Both the position numbers and the translations under genes were made by a program. The notes below the pieces were generated by a model. The model was not told the DNA's origin. It searched no databases and saw nothing but the letters and a program-made list of their open reading frames with translations. A stretch of DNA of 64,000 nt, from contig JANUBW010000002.1 in the NCBI GenBank assembly GCA_024809215.1, positions 682,001 to 746,000 of the forward strand, read 5' to 3'. Source of the DNA: Niastella sp. OAS944. GTDB lineage: Bacteria > Bacteroidota > Bacteroidia > Chitinophagales > Chitinophagaceae. Of the stretch, positions 19,401-27,022 are shown one piece after another. Numbering within the stretch: the stretch's first letter is position 1; each line of letters starts with the position of its first letter.

Positions 19401-19530
19401 TTCCTTCCATTTCTACATCACCTTCATATAACAAATATTTGGCGGTTTTGCCAAACTTGCCCCGGATGCAGGTAAAAAGCTGAAAACGATCGCTGGCTTC
19501 CTGTTCTGTGATCAGGTTGTGTTTCGACAT
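16480..19530 (-). CDS. large leucine-rich-repeat protein with duplicated beta-helical N-terminus
   Basis: 1016 residues, no signal peptide. Residues about 55-150 and 283-372 are two copies of one module: each has a GNLTVTG/GNLTVAG start, then a YYNHGSLVVEGDT or NYNDGSIVIEGKT block, then a short turn-rich tail. This looks like a bactofilin-type or polymer-forming beta-helix. Residues about 447-820 hold 12 or more leucine-rich repeats of the LxxLxxLxLxxNxL type (LTSLKKLILNDNYIDSIP). From about 830 the chain is helical and TPR-like (IKEANALMGAKSDKEKLQQS onward). Probably a cytoplasmic scaffold or recognition protein. The ankyrin gene 123 nt upstream on the same strand may be its partner. Confidence 0.8.
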   Translation of the reverse strand: MSKHNLITEQEASDRFQLFTCIRGKFGKTAKYLLYEGDVEMEGSVDLQVLCANAKANGVIVAGNLTVTGVLYQPDIDHGETLFVTGNLNAKSINKGGAEFYIKGNLVVEQTIYGYYNHGSLVVEGDTEAVTIFAEDHYFKFGGDVQGLVIDTGKIEGVEADYNTTEPLLDELIKNDHYSDSGTLNKYINEGRHIINAEYISALKRNWSFDVQKDTAVAPQLITLPEMKYRFDLNKYPPFDQFEFDKIIFFDGNAFIDGDLNQQWAEKTVHELGADPDLDSALILVNGNLTVAGAIHPSDECFPFLLVFGNVQCDVLLSDDECIHITGDADITYAFDGNYNDGSIVIEGKTRVPYVLNSNHSSRIDAQGAILINYYSDADDFFDYDYTVKDFERVIVSSALDTDGGLKPAVFIKLLMAGKSPLKKGARPARLIVEEEIKQLSAAQSEITELDLTGKKLKEFPVALTKLTSLKKLILNDNYIDSIPVGIKDLVNLEELEMERCGLKSMPDEIGLLPNLKQLNVSHNSGLVLPEGLNNLGSLQVLNISYNTGFGLPAKLNGLKNLQELNCYQCSTAAPIEFPVTITQLTGLKRLLIGSNSFLTIPDSILNLQNLEELNLNASLCYLNSLPDLLQLKNLKTLHANGLISYTTRPTPKQTLLKSFFSIAGLEVLHLDRHGERKEKFIKMNDFEEMEKNLAHDPERLAELASKVGRAPNIVHGDGKKGTLREALKPEHLEGISQLQNLKMLDLSFNGLTSLPEEIFALKGLQFLNLQYNALPISERLKIGKQLPGCTIDFRDNRTDDTADAEDAKQWQAMNTAIKEANALMGAKSDKEKLQQSLKKYDEVLAFFSSGKVVDEYNLLYAHYGKAYAYYHLAANHTGSISAEDMLALNQAAIQHGLRTLELVPAMIWHFTDLGKFHEEVSRFAANMVAWKMHLLASDKSELEKALAIVQKGIDHIQREEHYYIYDTQVRILLKLERKEEAYQIVKRILALSPNFGDFQDLKQHADYNDWVAKKQ

Positions 19531-19653
19531 TTTTTACAGGGTTGAGATTATATCAGCGCCTTAAACGGAAATAGCGCTTAAATAGTATAAAACGGCTGAA
19601 ATACACAAGAGGTGTGCCACACTTTTGAAGGATGCTACACCTGTCAAAAAACC

Positions 19654-20871
19654 TTAATTCAACCACTTTATCAATCCTGTTTGCCTGTACTTTTCGGCAA
19701 GCTCCCTTGGCGTTAGTCCATCACCGTTAACTGCCTGCAGTGAGCAGCCGGCATTGCGTAATAATTGAATGGTGTTCTCCATAGGCCCCCTGCTCATAGC
19801 AGCCTGGTGCAGTAAAGAGTTTCCTTTTTCATCCCTTAATGCTATCAGCGTCTGTTTGTAATTCTTAAGGAATGGCACCAGCATCTCCTGCTCATTTCGT
19901 TTAACCAGGTTGAAGATCAATTCGGGCGTTGACCCAACAATGCGCTGCAACAACCAATGCGGCCGCAGCGAAAAGTAATTCCTGAAAAATTTCCTGCTCT
20001 TATTATCACTCGTAAACGAATTGATGATCTTACCGGCTAATTCGGCAGTTATATTTGGTACGAATGCATTAATATAAGGTTTCAACGCCTCTTCCTCATA
20101 GGGGTACAACAGGGTGCTCCATCGCTCACCAAGATCCCACAAATGGGCGAAAAAGCGATCGTACTGCCACTCTTCATCTTTCAGGTAAGGTGAAAATCCA
20201 AAACCGATCATAGCCAACATTACTTTTTCCTGCAGATCGGTTACTTCGTCGCTTACCTTTAAGCATATTAGAAAATCGTTAAGCGGGTTACTCCGTTCAA
20301 CCGGTGTACTCACTATCCAGGGAAATATTCTATAACAACATTCATATTGTTGCCGGTATTTAAGCCTCCAATCGACAGTTAATCCCATTCCCAGGTAACG
20401 GCATAACCAGTCACTGCTAACAGCACCACCATTACCAGCATATGTTTTATTGGTTGCCAGGTTTGCCCCCGCCACAACAGTCATGCGTATTATTTCGGCA
20501 ACATCATCAAGCGCCGTGTCATCGGTAACAAAGCTGATATTATCAATCAACATGGCAATGTTGTAAGGGCCTAACTCATAGGGATCAAGTGTAGCGGCCG
20601 ATGCCCCCTGATCAATAAGCGTTTTCAGCGATCGCTTTATTGGTGCCAGCTCTTTGGGACCATTACTCAACATTATATGTCCGATGCTTTGAAAAACAGC
20701 CCTGAATTCTTCGTCAAGCTCAAAGTGATCTTTTTCGGGAACTGCATTTCTTACAAGTTGCCATGCCGCCTTGTCTCTATTTAATCTCCTTATTTCTTCC
20801 GACATTTCCTGCTGTACCTGTAAAAAGGTCTTCATAGGAAATGTATGCTCAGACAATTTATTTCTTTTCAT
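19654..20871 (-). CDS. ankyrin-repeat protein, 405 aa
   Basis: The C-terminus carries two ankyrin repeats: GNSLLHQAAMSRGPMENTIQ and the following LLRNAGCSLQAVNGDGLTPRELAEKYRQTG unit. The first 300 residues are a helical domain I do not recognise. It starts with MKRNKLSEHTF and is followed by MKTFLQVQQEM; either Met (20871 or 20835) could be used. Same strand as, and upstream of, the leucine-rich-repeat gene, so the two are likely co-transcribed. Both lack export signals and consist of protein-binding repeats; function unknown. Confidence 0.75.
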   Translation of the reverse strand: MKRNKLSEHTFPMKTFLQVQQEMSEEIRRLNRDKAAWQLVRNAVPEKDHFELDEEFRAVFQSIGHIMLSNGPKELAPIKRSLKTLIDQGASAATLDPYELGPYNIAMLIDNISFVTDDTALDDVAEIIRMTVVAGANLATNKTYAGNGGAVSSDWLCRYLGMGLTVDWRLKYRQQYECCYRIFPWIVSTPVERSNPLNDFLICLKVSDEVTDLQEKVMLAMIGFGFSPYLKDEEWQYDRFFAHLWDLGERWSTLLYPYEEEALKPYINAFVPNITAELAGKIINSFTSDNKSRKFFRNYFSLRPHWLLQRIVGSTPELIFNLVKRNEQEMLVPFLKNYKQTLIALRDEKGNSLLHQAAMSRGPMENTIQLLRNAGCSLQAVNGDGLTPRELAEKYRQTGLIKWLN

Positions 20872-21031
20872 CTTTATTCAATTTACATCCAGTTGCCCTG
20901 GTTCGAATGCATACAGGCGCTTAAAGGACTTTATATTCTCGCTTAGCATAATGCCACACAAAATATTGTTTTACTTCAGACTTTCATACTTTATAAAGCA
21001 TTTGATAACAAAAACTTTGACACTTGATGGC

Positions 21032-21061
21032 TTGCAAATTTCAATCAGGTAATTACATTTG
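21032..21061 (+). promoter_or_regulatory. Bacteroidota-type promoter for the NAD(P)H-binding gene
   Basis: TTG at 21032-21034, a 19-nt spacer, then TACATTTG at 21054-21061, which is a perfect TAnnTTTG element. It predicts a start near 21067 and a leader of about 125 nt. It lies in a 320-nt divergent spacer (20872-21191); I see no other gene or RNA there. Confidence 0.6.
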
Positions 21062-21191
21062 CAGTATTAAAATCTCTTTATAAAATACCAGTTACTTCAC
21101 AGGCAAAGCTTTCAGGGCTTTTGTGTCTCCGGGCTTCATCATCACTGAGCACGGCATTTTATTCTATTATGAAATTTTATAAAGAGATCAT

Positions 21192-21836
21192 ATGCACACA
21201 CAATACCCAATCGCCATAATAGGCGGTACCGGCAAATCGGGTCAATACCTCATTAAACAATTAATAGCACAGGGATTTTCATTTAAACTTCTCTTACGCA
21301 ATCCTGATAAGTTTGCATTACATCATAAACAAGTTGAAGTGATCAAAGGCAATGTCACCGATGAATATGCGGTGCATACCCTTATTGAAGAATGTACGGC
21401 CGTGATAAGTACGCTGGGGCTGGGCATACCGGCCAGCGAGCCCACTATTTTCAGCCAGTCAACCAGGCATATTATAAAAGCCATGAAAGCCTGCGGCATA
21501 AGCAGGTATATTGTCACCACCGGTTTAAATGTAGATACGCCCTTTGATCGTAAAGGCGCACAAACTACTATGGCAACCGAGTGGATGAAAAACACCTACC
21601 CGGTATCAACAGCCAATAAACAACAGGAATATGAACTGTTGGTAAACAGTAATATTAACTGGACGTTGGTGCGTTTGCCATTAATTGAGCAAACCGATGA
21701 ACTGCGGCCCATACTGGTTAATGAAACAGATTGCCCCGGCACGGCCATCAGCGCTACCAGCCTGGCGCACTTTCTTATAGAACAGCTTTCCGCAGAAAGC
21801 TGGTTGCGAAAGAGCCCGTTCATTGCTAATGGTTAA
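21192..21836 (+). CDS. NAD(P)H-binding protein, atypical SDR/NmrA-like
   Basis: 214 residues with the N-terminal nucleotide-binding motif IAIIGGTGKSGQYLIKQLIAQ (GxxGxxG) and a Rossmann body: acidic/basic turn LLLRNPDKF, VEVIKGNVTDEYAV, and AVISTLGLG. The length and lack of a canonical YxxxK place it with the short atypical SDR (NmrA/NAD(P)H-binding) group, often nucleotide-sugar-like epimerase folds or redox sensors. Single gene, own promoter upstream, hairpin downstream. Substrate unknown. Confidence 0.85.
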   Translation: MHTQYPIAIIGGTGKSGQYLIKQLIAQGFSFKLLLRNPDKFALHHKQVEVIKGNVTDEYAVHTLIEECTAVISTLGLGIPASEPTIFSQSTRHIIKAMKACGISRYIVTTGLNVDTPFDRKGAQTTMATEWMKNTYPVSTANKQQEYELLVNSNINWTLVRLPLIEQTDELRPILVNETDCPGTAISATSLAHFLIEQLSAESWLRKSPFIANG

Positions 21837-21843
21837 TATTTAC

Positions 21844-21870
21844 AGGTGTGCCCTCTGCCAGGGCACACCT
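21844..21870 (+). terminator. hairpin after the NAD(P)H-binding gene
   Basis: Perfect 11-bp stem AGGTGTGCCCT / AGGGCACACCT with a 5-nt loop, starting 7 nt after the stop codon. It has no long T-run, as is common in this group. Confidence 0.7.
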
Positions 21871-21996
21871 ATCTATACAAACTAAGTATTAACCAATAAA
21901 ACAACATTTTTCACTACACACAGCCGCCCTACTCTTTGCCAGACGCGTTAAATTTACCGTATACTTAATCTGAATTATGAAATGTAGAGGCTGACC

Positions 21997-22992
21997 ATGA
22001 GAACGACCGGTACCCATATAATAGTGTTTGTTTTTGTGCTGCTATGTATGACAGCATTCACTGCCAGTGCACAGGTGCGATATGTATTTCGCAACAGCAC
22101 AAAGATCTCCGGCACCGATCGTAAAGTGGGCGCTCTATACCGTTTTCCCAATGTTCGCACCAATACAGATGCCCTTGTAAGTATTACAGCCATTACCGGC
22201 GGCATAACCCTCACCAAATTAGATGGCACTTCTTCAGGTTTCGATGAAGCGCTTCAACCAGAGATCTCCATCCCGGCCCACTCAAACGGATATGTTGAAT
22301 TCACTATTACATTTGTTACTGCCGGCACTACAACACCAGCCCTGCAGGCAGAAGTACCCATAACACCAATAGATGTAGATGGCGAATTAAATAAAGTATA
22401 CGAGTTTGATGAAATATTCCTTTCAAGCAGTGGATATGTTGATTACAATTTGCTCGGCAACGCCCTCCAATTAAATTATCTTTCCACCAACCTGGTGCAA
22501 GGTATCAATACAGCCGGCATCACCTATAACGGAATTGACACCAGTGCCAGACAGGTTATGTTCTCGGTAGTAAATGCCAATGTAAGCGCTGTTGTTCTTC
22601 GCGTGGGAGCTAATAATCCATCGGGCCAATCGCAGGACAGATTGAGAAGCATTTATTTTCAAAAATTCATTTACCCCAACAGCGTGCTCGACATGCCTGT
22701 TACAACGCCTGCAGGGAACAATAACAGTATCACTAATACGCCCACCTTTAAAGTTTACCCAACCATCTTCAACAATACAGTAAGACTAAACTACAACGCA
22801 CAAACATCGGGTATTGCGCATGTGCGACTGGTTAACTACGCAGGTTTTATTGTAAAACAGCAGTCGCTTACTGTAGACGCAGGCAACAATAAATTCACTA
22901 TCCACAATTGGGGCAATATTCCCACAGGCAATTACATCGCCATCATTACACAAAATAATACCACCCGCCAGCAAAAGCTGATAAAGCAATAG
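21997..22992 (+). CDS. secreted hypothetical protein with T9SS C-terminal sorting domain
   Basis: 331 residues: signal peptide ending about residue 25 (AFTASAQ), a beta-rich body of unknown family, and a type A T9SS sorting domain from about residue 250 (FKVYPTIFNNTVRLNY, then GNYIAIITQNNTTRQQKLIK). It should therefore be exported through the T9SS. The body includes ITGGITLTKLDGTSSGF and an acidic IDVDGELNKVYEFDEIF segment but no catalytic motif that I can recognise. Single gene with no clear operon partner. Confidence 0.8.
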   Translation: MRTTGTHIIVFVFVLLCMTAFTASAQVRYVFRNSTKISGTDRKVGALYRFPNVRTNTDALVSITAITGGITLTKLDGTSSGFDEALQPEISIPAHSNGYVEFTITFVTAGTTTPALQAEVPITPIDVDGELNKVYEFDEIFLSSSGYVDYNLLGNALQLNYLSTNLVQGINTAGITYNGIDTSARQVMFSVVNANVSAVVLRVGANNPSGQSQDRLRSIYFQKFIYPNSVLDMPVTTPAGNNNSITNTPTFKVYPTIFNNTVRLNYNAQTSGIAHVRLVNYAGFIVKQQSLTVDAGNNKFTIHNWGNIPTGNYIAIITQNNTTRQQKLIKQ

Positions 22993-23150
22993 GCGATGGC
23001 ATTTTTTTTGATCGTAATATATTATCTGTAGATACCTGGTCCGTATAAAGGTATTAACTTATGACATCCGTCAATAAAACTCCTTAGGAAATTCATTTAC
23101 TCCGGCCTTTTGATGATATAATTGCTCAATCGGGGCAACACAACAGAAAA

Positions 23151-23168
23151 ACATTGTTCAAACAATGT
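23151..23168. promoter_or_regulatory. perfect 8/2/8 dyad in the convergent spacer
   Basis: ACATTGTT-CA-AACAATGT is a perfect inverted repeat. It lies in the 257-nt spacer between the T9SS protein (plus) and the VOC gene (minus), 83 nt beyond the VOC stop. No T-run follows, so it could be a protein-binding site as well as an RNA hairpin. Confidence 0.35.
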
Positions 23169-23214
23169 GAACATATCTCATTGCTTTGACACCTATAGAA
23201 AAACCAAGAATACG

Positions 23215-23244
23215 CAACAGTGAGTTTCCCTGGACTCACTGTTG
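23215..23244 (-). terminator. hairpin after the VOC gene
   Basis: Perfect 11-bp stem CAACAGTGAGT / ACTCACTGTTG with an 8-nt loop, 5 nt beyond the VOC stop codon on the minus strand. Confidence 0.7.
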
Positions 23245-23249
23245 TTGTT

Positions 23250-23657
23250 TTACAAATTCCCCTTTATATTGTTGGATTGAACCAGGTCCCACTGGTTGCC
23301 ATATAGGTCTGCAAAAACAGCTACGATGCCATACTCTTCTTCTTTAGGCGGGCGAACGAAATGCACTTCCTTTTCAAGTAGTTTATTATAATCGCGCCAG
23401 AAATCATCGGTGAACAGGAAAAGAAACACCCGGCCGCCGGTTTGATTTCCTACACTGGCCAGTTGTTGATCATTGGCGGCTTTAGCCAGTAACAGGCAAC
23501 ATTCTTTAGCGCCGGGCGGCGCCACCAATACCCATCTTTTTACTTCCGATTGCCAGGTATCTTCCAGCAATGTAAAGCCAAGCTTTTCGGTATAAAACTG
23601 AATAGCTTCATCATAGTCTTTAACTACAAGTGCAATGTGAGCAATGCGTTGGTACAT
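23250..23657 (-). CDS. VOC family (glyoxalase/bleomycin-resistance fold) protein
   Basis: 135 residues in the beta-alpha-beta-beta-beta fold: RIAHIALVVKDYDEAIQFYT and KLGFTLLEDT at the start, VFLFLFTDDFWRDYNKLLEK in the middle, and AVFADLYGNQWDLVQ at the end. The metal-ligand positions His8 and the late Glu/Gln/Asp set can be recognised only partly, so enzyme or sequestering protein cannot be decided. Single gene with a conspicuous upstream regulatory region. Confidence 0.9.
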   Translation of the reverse strand: MYQRIAHIALVVKDYDEAIQFYTEKLGFTLLEDTWQSEVKRWVLVAPPGAKECCLLLAKAANDQQLASVGNQTGGRVFLFLFTDDFWRDYNKLLEKEVHFVRPPKEEEYGIVAVFADLYGNQWDLVQSNNIKGNL

Positions 23658-23677
23658 GGTAATAGATCTGTTTAAAA

Positions 23678-23746
23678 CAAATGTACTGGTTGTTCACATA
23701 CAAAAGGTAGTCATTCACATACAAAGGAGTTCTTACAGCCTGTAAG
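23678..23746 (-). promoter_or_regulatory. VOC promoter with paired direct repeats and a 7-1-7 dyad
   Basis: On the minus strand TACATTTG (23678-23685) is a perfect -7 element, placing the start near 23672. Upstream, TTCACATACAAA occurs twice (23693-23704 and 23714-23725), exactly 21 bp apart, so both copies lie on the same face of the helix. Further upstream is the perfect dyad CTTACAG-C-CTGTAAG (23732-23746). The set looks like a promoter with two kinds of regulator site. Confidence 0.55.
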
Positions 23747-23818
23747 ACACTTATGTTTGCACAGCTATCAATCGAAAATAAATAGGGACGTTTAAATAGA
23801 GAAAGCAACAACAAATAG

Positions 23819-23840
23819 GGCCCCCGACTCATCGGGGGCC
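23819..23840 (-). terminator. GC-rich hairpin downstream of the 214-aa gene
   Basis: GGCCCCCGA / TCGGGGGCC, a 9-bp stem with a 4-nt loop. It lies 58 nt after the stop of the minus-strand gene at 23899 and is followed by a TA/T-rich stretch on that strand. Confidence 0.7.
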
Positions 23841-23898
23841 ATTGCTATTTGATTAATCAAGCCTTAACCATTTATGAAAACTATCAGGGTAGAAAAAC

Positions 23899-24543
23899 TT
23901 ACTGTTTGCCAGCCTTACTGGTAATATGGTTCATGAGCTTGGTTGCCACATTTAATGCCGGACCGGCCATAGGATCACTAAATAATATATTTGATCTTGC
24001 TTCGCCAAAATACAAACCGTCAGACACCAGGAAGGTAACCCTGGTATTCCCTTTTACCGGGTGTGGTTCCCTTGGTTTATCCCAGGGCCCAATGCGGTTG
24101 ACTATCTTTAAACTATGTTCAAAAAGTTTGTTAGTGAGGTCAATAGCCTGTTCATCATCCGTTGTTTCCCAAATTACCATTTTAGCACTATGGTTTATAT
24201 AACGTGCTGTTCCATCAACAAACGAGGCCAGCACATCCAACCCTTCTTCCAGATGCACTTCAACAATAACCGCCATCAATTCTTTTTTCTGTGGTAATAT
24301 ACCCGCAGCAAGTAATCTGTTACAGGCAAGTAATTTCACCCGCGGATCGATCCCTTCTCCGCCGGCAATCTTTTGCAGGTCCGATTCCGCAATGGCAGGC
24401 GCTAATAAAATATCGAACGGATAAGTATATGGTTTTTCAGTAAGCTCCTGAAACAAACCAGCATTGTCGCAAAAAACCAGGTTATAAATTATATTGGCCG
24501 ATTCATCGCTGTAAGGAAGGTCTATCGTAGCATTGCCTGTCAT
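23899..24543 (-). CDS. hypothetical protein, 214 aa
   Basis: No family recognised. It starts MTGNATIDLPYSDESANII, is acidic, cytoplasmic and of mixed alpha/beta character, with GIDPRVKLLACNRLLAAGIL and ATRYINHSAKMVIWETTDD-like segments in the middle and FLVSDGLYFGEA near the end. The region around YINHSAKMVIWETT is the part most likely to be conserved. Flanked by single genes and with its own hairpin terminator, so probably monocistronic. Confidence 0.7.
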   Translation of the reverse strand: MTGNATIDLPYSDESANIIYNLVFCDNAGLFQELTEKPYTYPFDILLAPAIAESDLQKIAGGEGIDPRVKLLACNRLLAAGILPQKKELMAVIVEVHLEEGLDVLASFVDGTARYINHSAKMVIWETTDDEQAIDLTNKLFEHSLKIVNRIGPWDKPREPHPVKGNTRVTFLVSDGLYFGEARSNILFSDPMAGPALNVATKLMNHITSKAGKQ

Positions 24544-24708
24544 AGGGGATTTGGGTATTTTACTCGGTTACTCGCGTTTAACATTCTGTAAAAACGTAAT
24601 TAGTCCGTCTATAGTACAGGGCAAGAAATATTTTTTAGCAGGGGGAAACAAAGGTGGCGCATGAATAAACATACGCAACAATTCATAAAGGGCAGGTAAA
24701 ACCAGCAC

Positions 24709-25466
24709 TTATATTTCCAGTGGCGCCTTACCCGTTAAACTGCGGGCATCTTTACAAAAATGAGAGAAATCGGTATAACCATGATCGGCGTAGTTGAAGT
24801 CGTAACCAAAAGTTCGGTAAGCCTGTAAGGCCCCTTTAAACCTGATTACCTTTTGACAATACTTGGCGAAACACCTGTTTGTTCAATAAAATACCGCCGC
24901 AACGAAGCATAGGTTATATGATGTTTGCTGCATAATGCCTGAAGGCCTTCAGGCTGACAGTATTGTGCATTCGAAAAAACATGTATGAACAGGTCAACAT
25001 ACTGTTGCCTGTACCCTGCAGTAAATGGATAAAATTGTTTTATCAGGTATGCTTCAAAATAACCGACCCTTTGCCGGAATGAAGGCAGTGTCACAAACTG
25101 AGCAACTGAAAACCGGTGAAAATCCCTATCGAGGGGCACCTGGTTATCCTGAATACTTTGGGGTGAAAAAGGGAACAGCTGCGTAAAACCGCCGGGGTGT
25201 AGTTTGGCATAGAATCGTTTACTGCCGGGCGAATAGGAACCAGTAATACATTGGGTAAGATGTCCCAGTAGCCGGATGTCTTTACCAGCCATAAGATCGA
25301 TAGCTATTAGTGTGTTAACGGCAGGTAAACCAGTTATACTTACAGGGGCAGATGAGCAGGTGGCGTCAACTTCAAAATAATAGGCAATGAGTTTTGCCAG
25401 CGCTGGTTGTGGCCAGGCAATACGCAAAAAGGAAGTGCAATCATTTTCAAATACAACTTTGCTCAT
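24709..25466 (-). pseudogene. AraC-family regulator broken by a one-base frameshift
   Basis: From the ATG at 25466 the frame stops at 24846 just after IEQTGVSPSIVKR. In the next frame the missing second helix-turn-helix follows at once: VIRFKGALQAYRTFGYDFNY, then ADHGYTDFSHFCKDARSL and TGKAPLEI, ending at 24709. Restoring one G in the AAAAGG run at 24849-24850 would rejoin the two parts. The N-terminal part resembles ligand-binding AraC domains. It follows the upstream gene by 1 nt of spacing (operon with the class II-like and GNAT genes). Either a natural lesion or an assembly error. Confidence 0.85.
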
Positions 25467-25467
25467 A

Positions 25468-26406
25468 TTACAACAAACCTTCTTCCATTTTATTCAGTAG
25501 TTCAAGTCCGAACCCCGCAATAAAGAACCGCTCTTTTTTATTGTTGAGCAGTTGCTGGGTCCAGTCTACAAAGCCTCCATCGGCAATTTCAAAATGGCCC
25601 TGCTTCACTGTTATATCAGCCTTGAACTGAAGACCCTTGTAATAATTATTCTTTCCGGGGTTATCGTCTTCTGTTACTTCAAGGTTGGGGAAGCTGTTAT
25701 GAAGATGATTTAAAACGGCAGGAATAAAATGGGCGGCATACCCCTCCCGCTGTTGCAATCTGAAGCGCACTTTACCGGTGTTGAATACATTTGTCAACAG
25801 ATCGCCAATCGCTTTAAAATGATCGCCCAGCGCCTCTTTTTCAAATTGAAAATTACCTGTATCTACACCCGACGAAACCATACAACCGATGGTAAAATGC
25901 GGCGAGAAGCCTTTTATAATGAACTCCTGCGCCCGTACATGCCGTTGCACGGTGCAGTACCTGATATGTTCAGTTGAAGGCTGGCTCTTTTGTTTCTTTT
26001 TCTGGCTACTGATATACAGCGCCAGTGCATTGGTAGCATCTGATAACACCTCACAGTTGCGCAGGGCCGAAACCACTTTATGCTGGCTTACCGTTGCCAC
26101 TACCGAACTGGCGCCCAGCTGGCTAAGCGGCGATAATTGCAAAGGAACAAACCCATGCCCCTGCAAACAGGTAAGTGTTGCCAGCGATTGCTGTAACAGG
26201 TGTATACAATCGGTTTCGGCCGGTTGTACAAAGCGGTTCTGCTCATATTGCTTTAACAGTTCTGGTGCCGTTAATTGCTTTGCCCGGCGCTCAAACACTT
26301 CAAGCAACAGTGAATTACAATCAGCGCCCGACAATGCCGCTAACTGATCGATCAACTGCGCATTACCTGCACGTTGTGCTATTTTGTTTCCGATCTTTTC
26401 CGCCAT
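25468..26406 (-). CDS. unrecognised protein, possibly class II aminoacyl-tRNA-synthetase-like
   Basis: 312 residues. The middle has QRHVRAQEF followed by FSPHFTIGCMVSSGVDTG, and the end reads FFIAGFGLELLNKMEEG, which looks like class II synthetase motif 3 (GxGxE-type). The resemblance is to the HisZ/HisRS-like paralogue group and is tentative. The gene overlaps the GNAT stop by 1 nt (TGATG) and is separated by 1 nt from the AraC pseudogene, so all three are co-transcribed. It might be a tRNA- or amino-acid-modifying enzyme, but this is inference. Confidence 0.5.
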   Translation of the reverse strand: MAEKIGNKIAQRAGNAQLIDQLAALSGADCNSLLLEVFERRAKQLTAPELLKQYEQNRFVQPAETDCIHLLQQSLATLTCLQGHGFVPLQLSPLSQLGASSVVATVSQHKVVSALRNCEVLSDATNALALYISSQKKKQKSQPSTEHIRYCTVQRHVRAQEFIIKGFSPHFTIGCMVSSGVDTGNFQFEKEALGDHFKAIGDLLTNVFNTGKVRFRLQQREGYAAHFIPAVLNHLHNSFPNLEVTEDDNPGKNNYYKGLQFKADITVKQGHFEIADGGFVDWTQQLLNNKKERFFIAGFGLELLNKMEEGLL

Positions 26407-26936
26407 CAGCTTTTTATTTTTGCCATTAATATATCATCTATGAATACCTTATTCTTGACAGCCCCTTTTTTTCGTATGCCTTCTATTATAAAACCATTTT
26501 TCAGCAAGGCTTTTTGAGATGCCTGGTTATGGGCAAATACATGTGCGAATATTCGAACTACCGGCAGCTGGCTAAATGCATACTGGCAGGTAAGCGCTAT
26601 GGCTTCGGTCATAATACCGCGCTGGCGAAAGGCCGTGCCCAGCCAAAATCCTATTTCGGCAGAATGCCGGTAAATATCATTTTGAAGGGTTAAACTAATA
26701 ACGCCCGTCAGGATATTATTTTCAAAAATACCCCAACTTTGTAAATGCGTATCTTTTAACGTAATTTGTATGAATTCCTGCGCATGAGCAAGCGTATACG
26801 GGTGCGGGAAAACATCCCGCAAAAACGCCACAATAGAAGCATCGTTGGCAATAGCAGCAAGGGCCGCTGCATCGGCCGGCGTCAAAGACCTCAAAGCGAT
26901 GCCATGCCGGCCAGTAATTTCTACCTGTTGTTCCAT
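26406..26936 (-). CDS. GNAT family N-acetyltransferase (RimJ/RimL-like)
   Basis: About 176 residues from the ATG at 26936 (the TTG two codons upstream is less likely). Acyl-CoA-binding elements: SAEIGFWLGTAFRQRGIMTEA (AxxxGxG-type pyrophosphate loop), then RIFAHVFAHNQASQKALLKN, where the NxxSQxxLxKNGF pattern is typical of RimJ/RimL acetyltransferases. The first gene of a tightly packed operon; stop overlaps the next start. Confidence 0.9.
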   Translation of the reverse strand: MEQQVEITGRHGIALRSLTPADAAALAAIANDASIVAFLRDVFPHPYTLAHAQEFIQITLKDTHLQSWGIFENNILTGVISLTLQNDIYRHSAEIGFWLGTAFRQRGIMTEAIALTCQYAFSQLPVVRIFAHVFAHNQASQKALLKNGFIIEGIRKKGAVKNKVFIDDILMAKIKS

Positions 26937-27022
26937 ATGCAATTTTAGCCAATATCAGCCATCCTCCTGGTGTAAAAAATATACAAAATCAATGAGTCGA
27001 AAACATTATTAAAACAGCTATA

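Noticed and set aside
20872-21191. Small gene or RNA in the 320-nt spacer
   Set aside because: Only a promoter is supported; frames are short and shadow-like.
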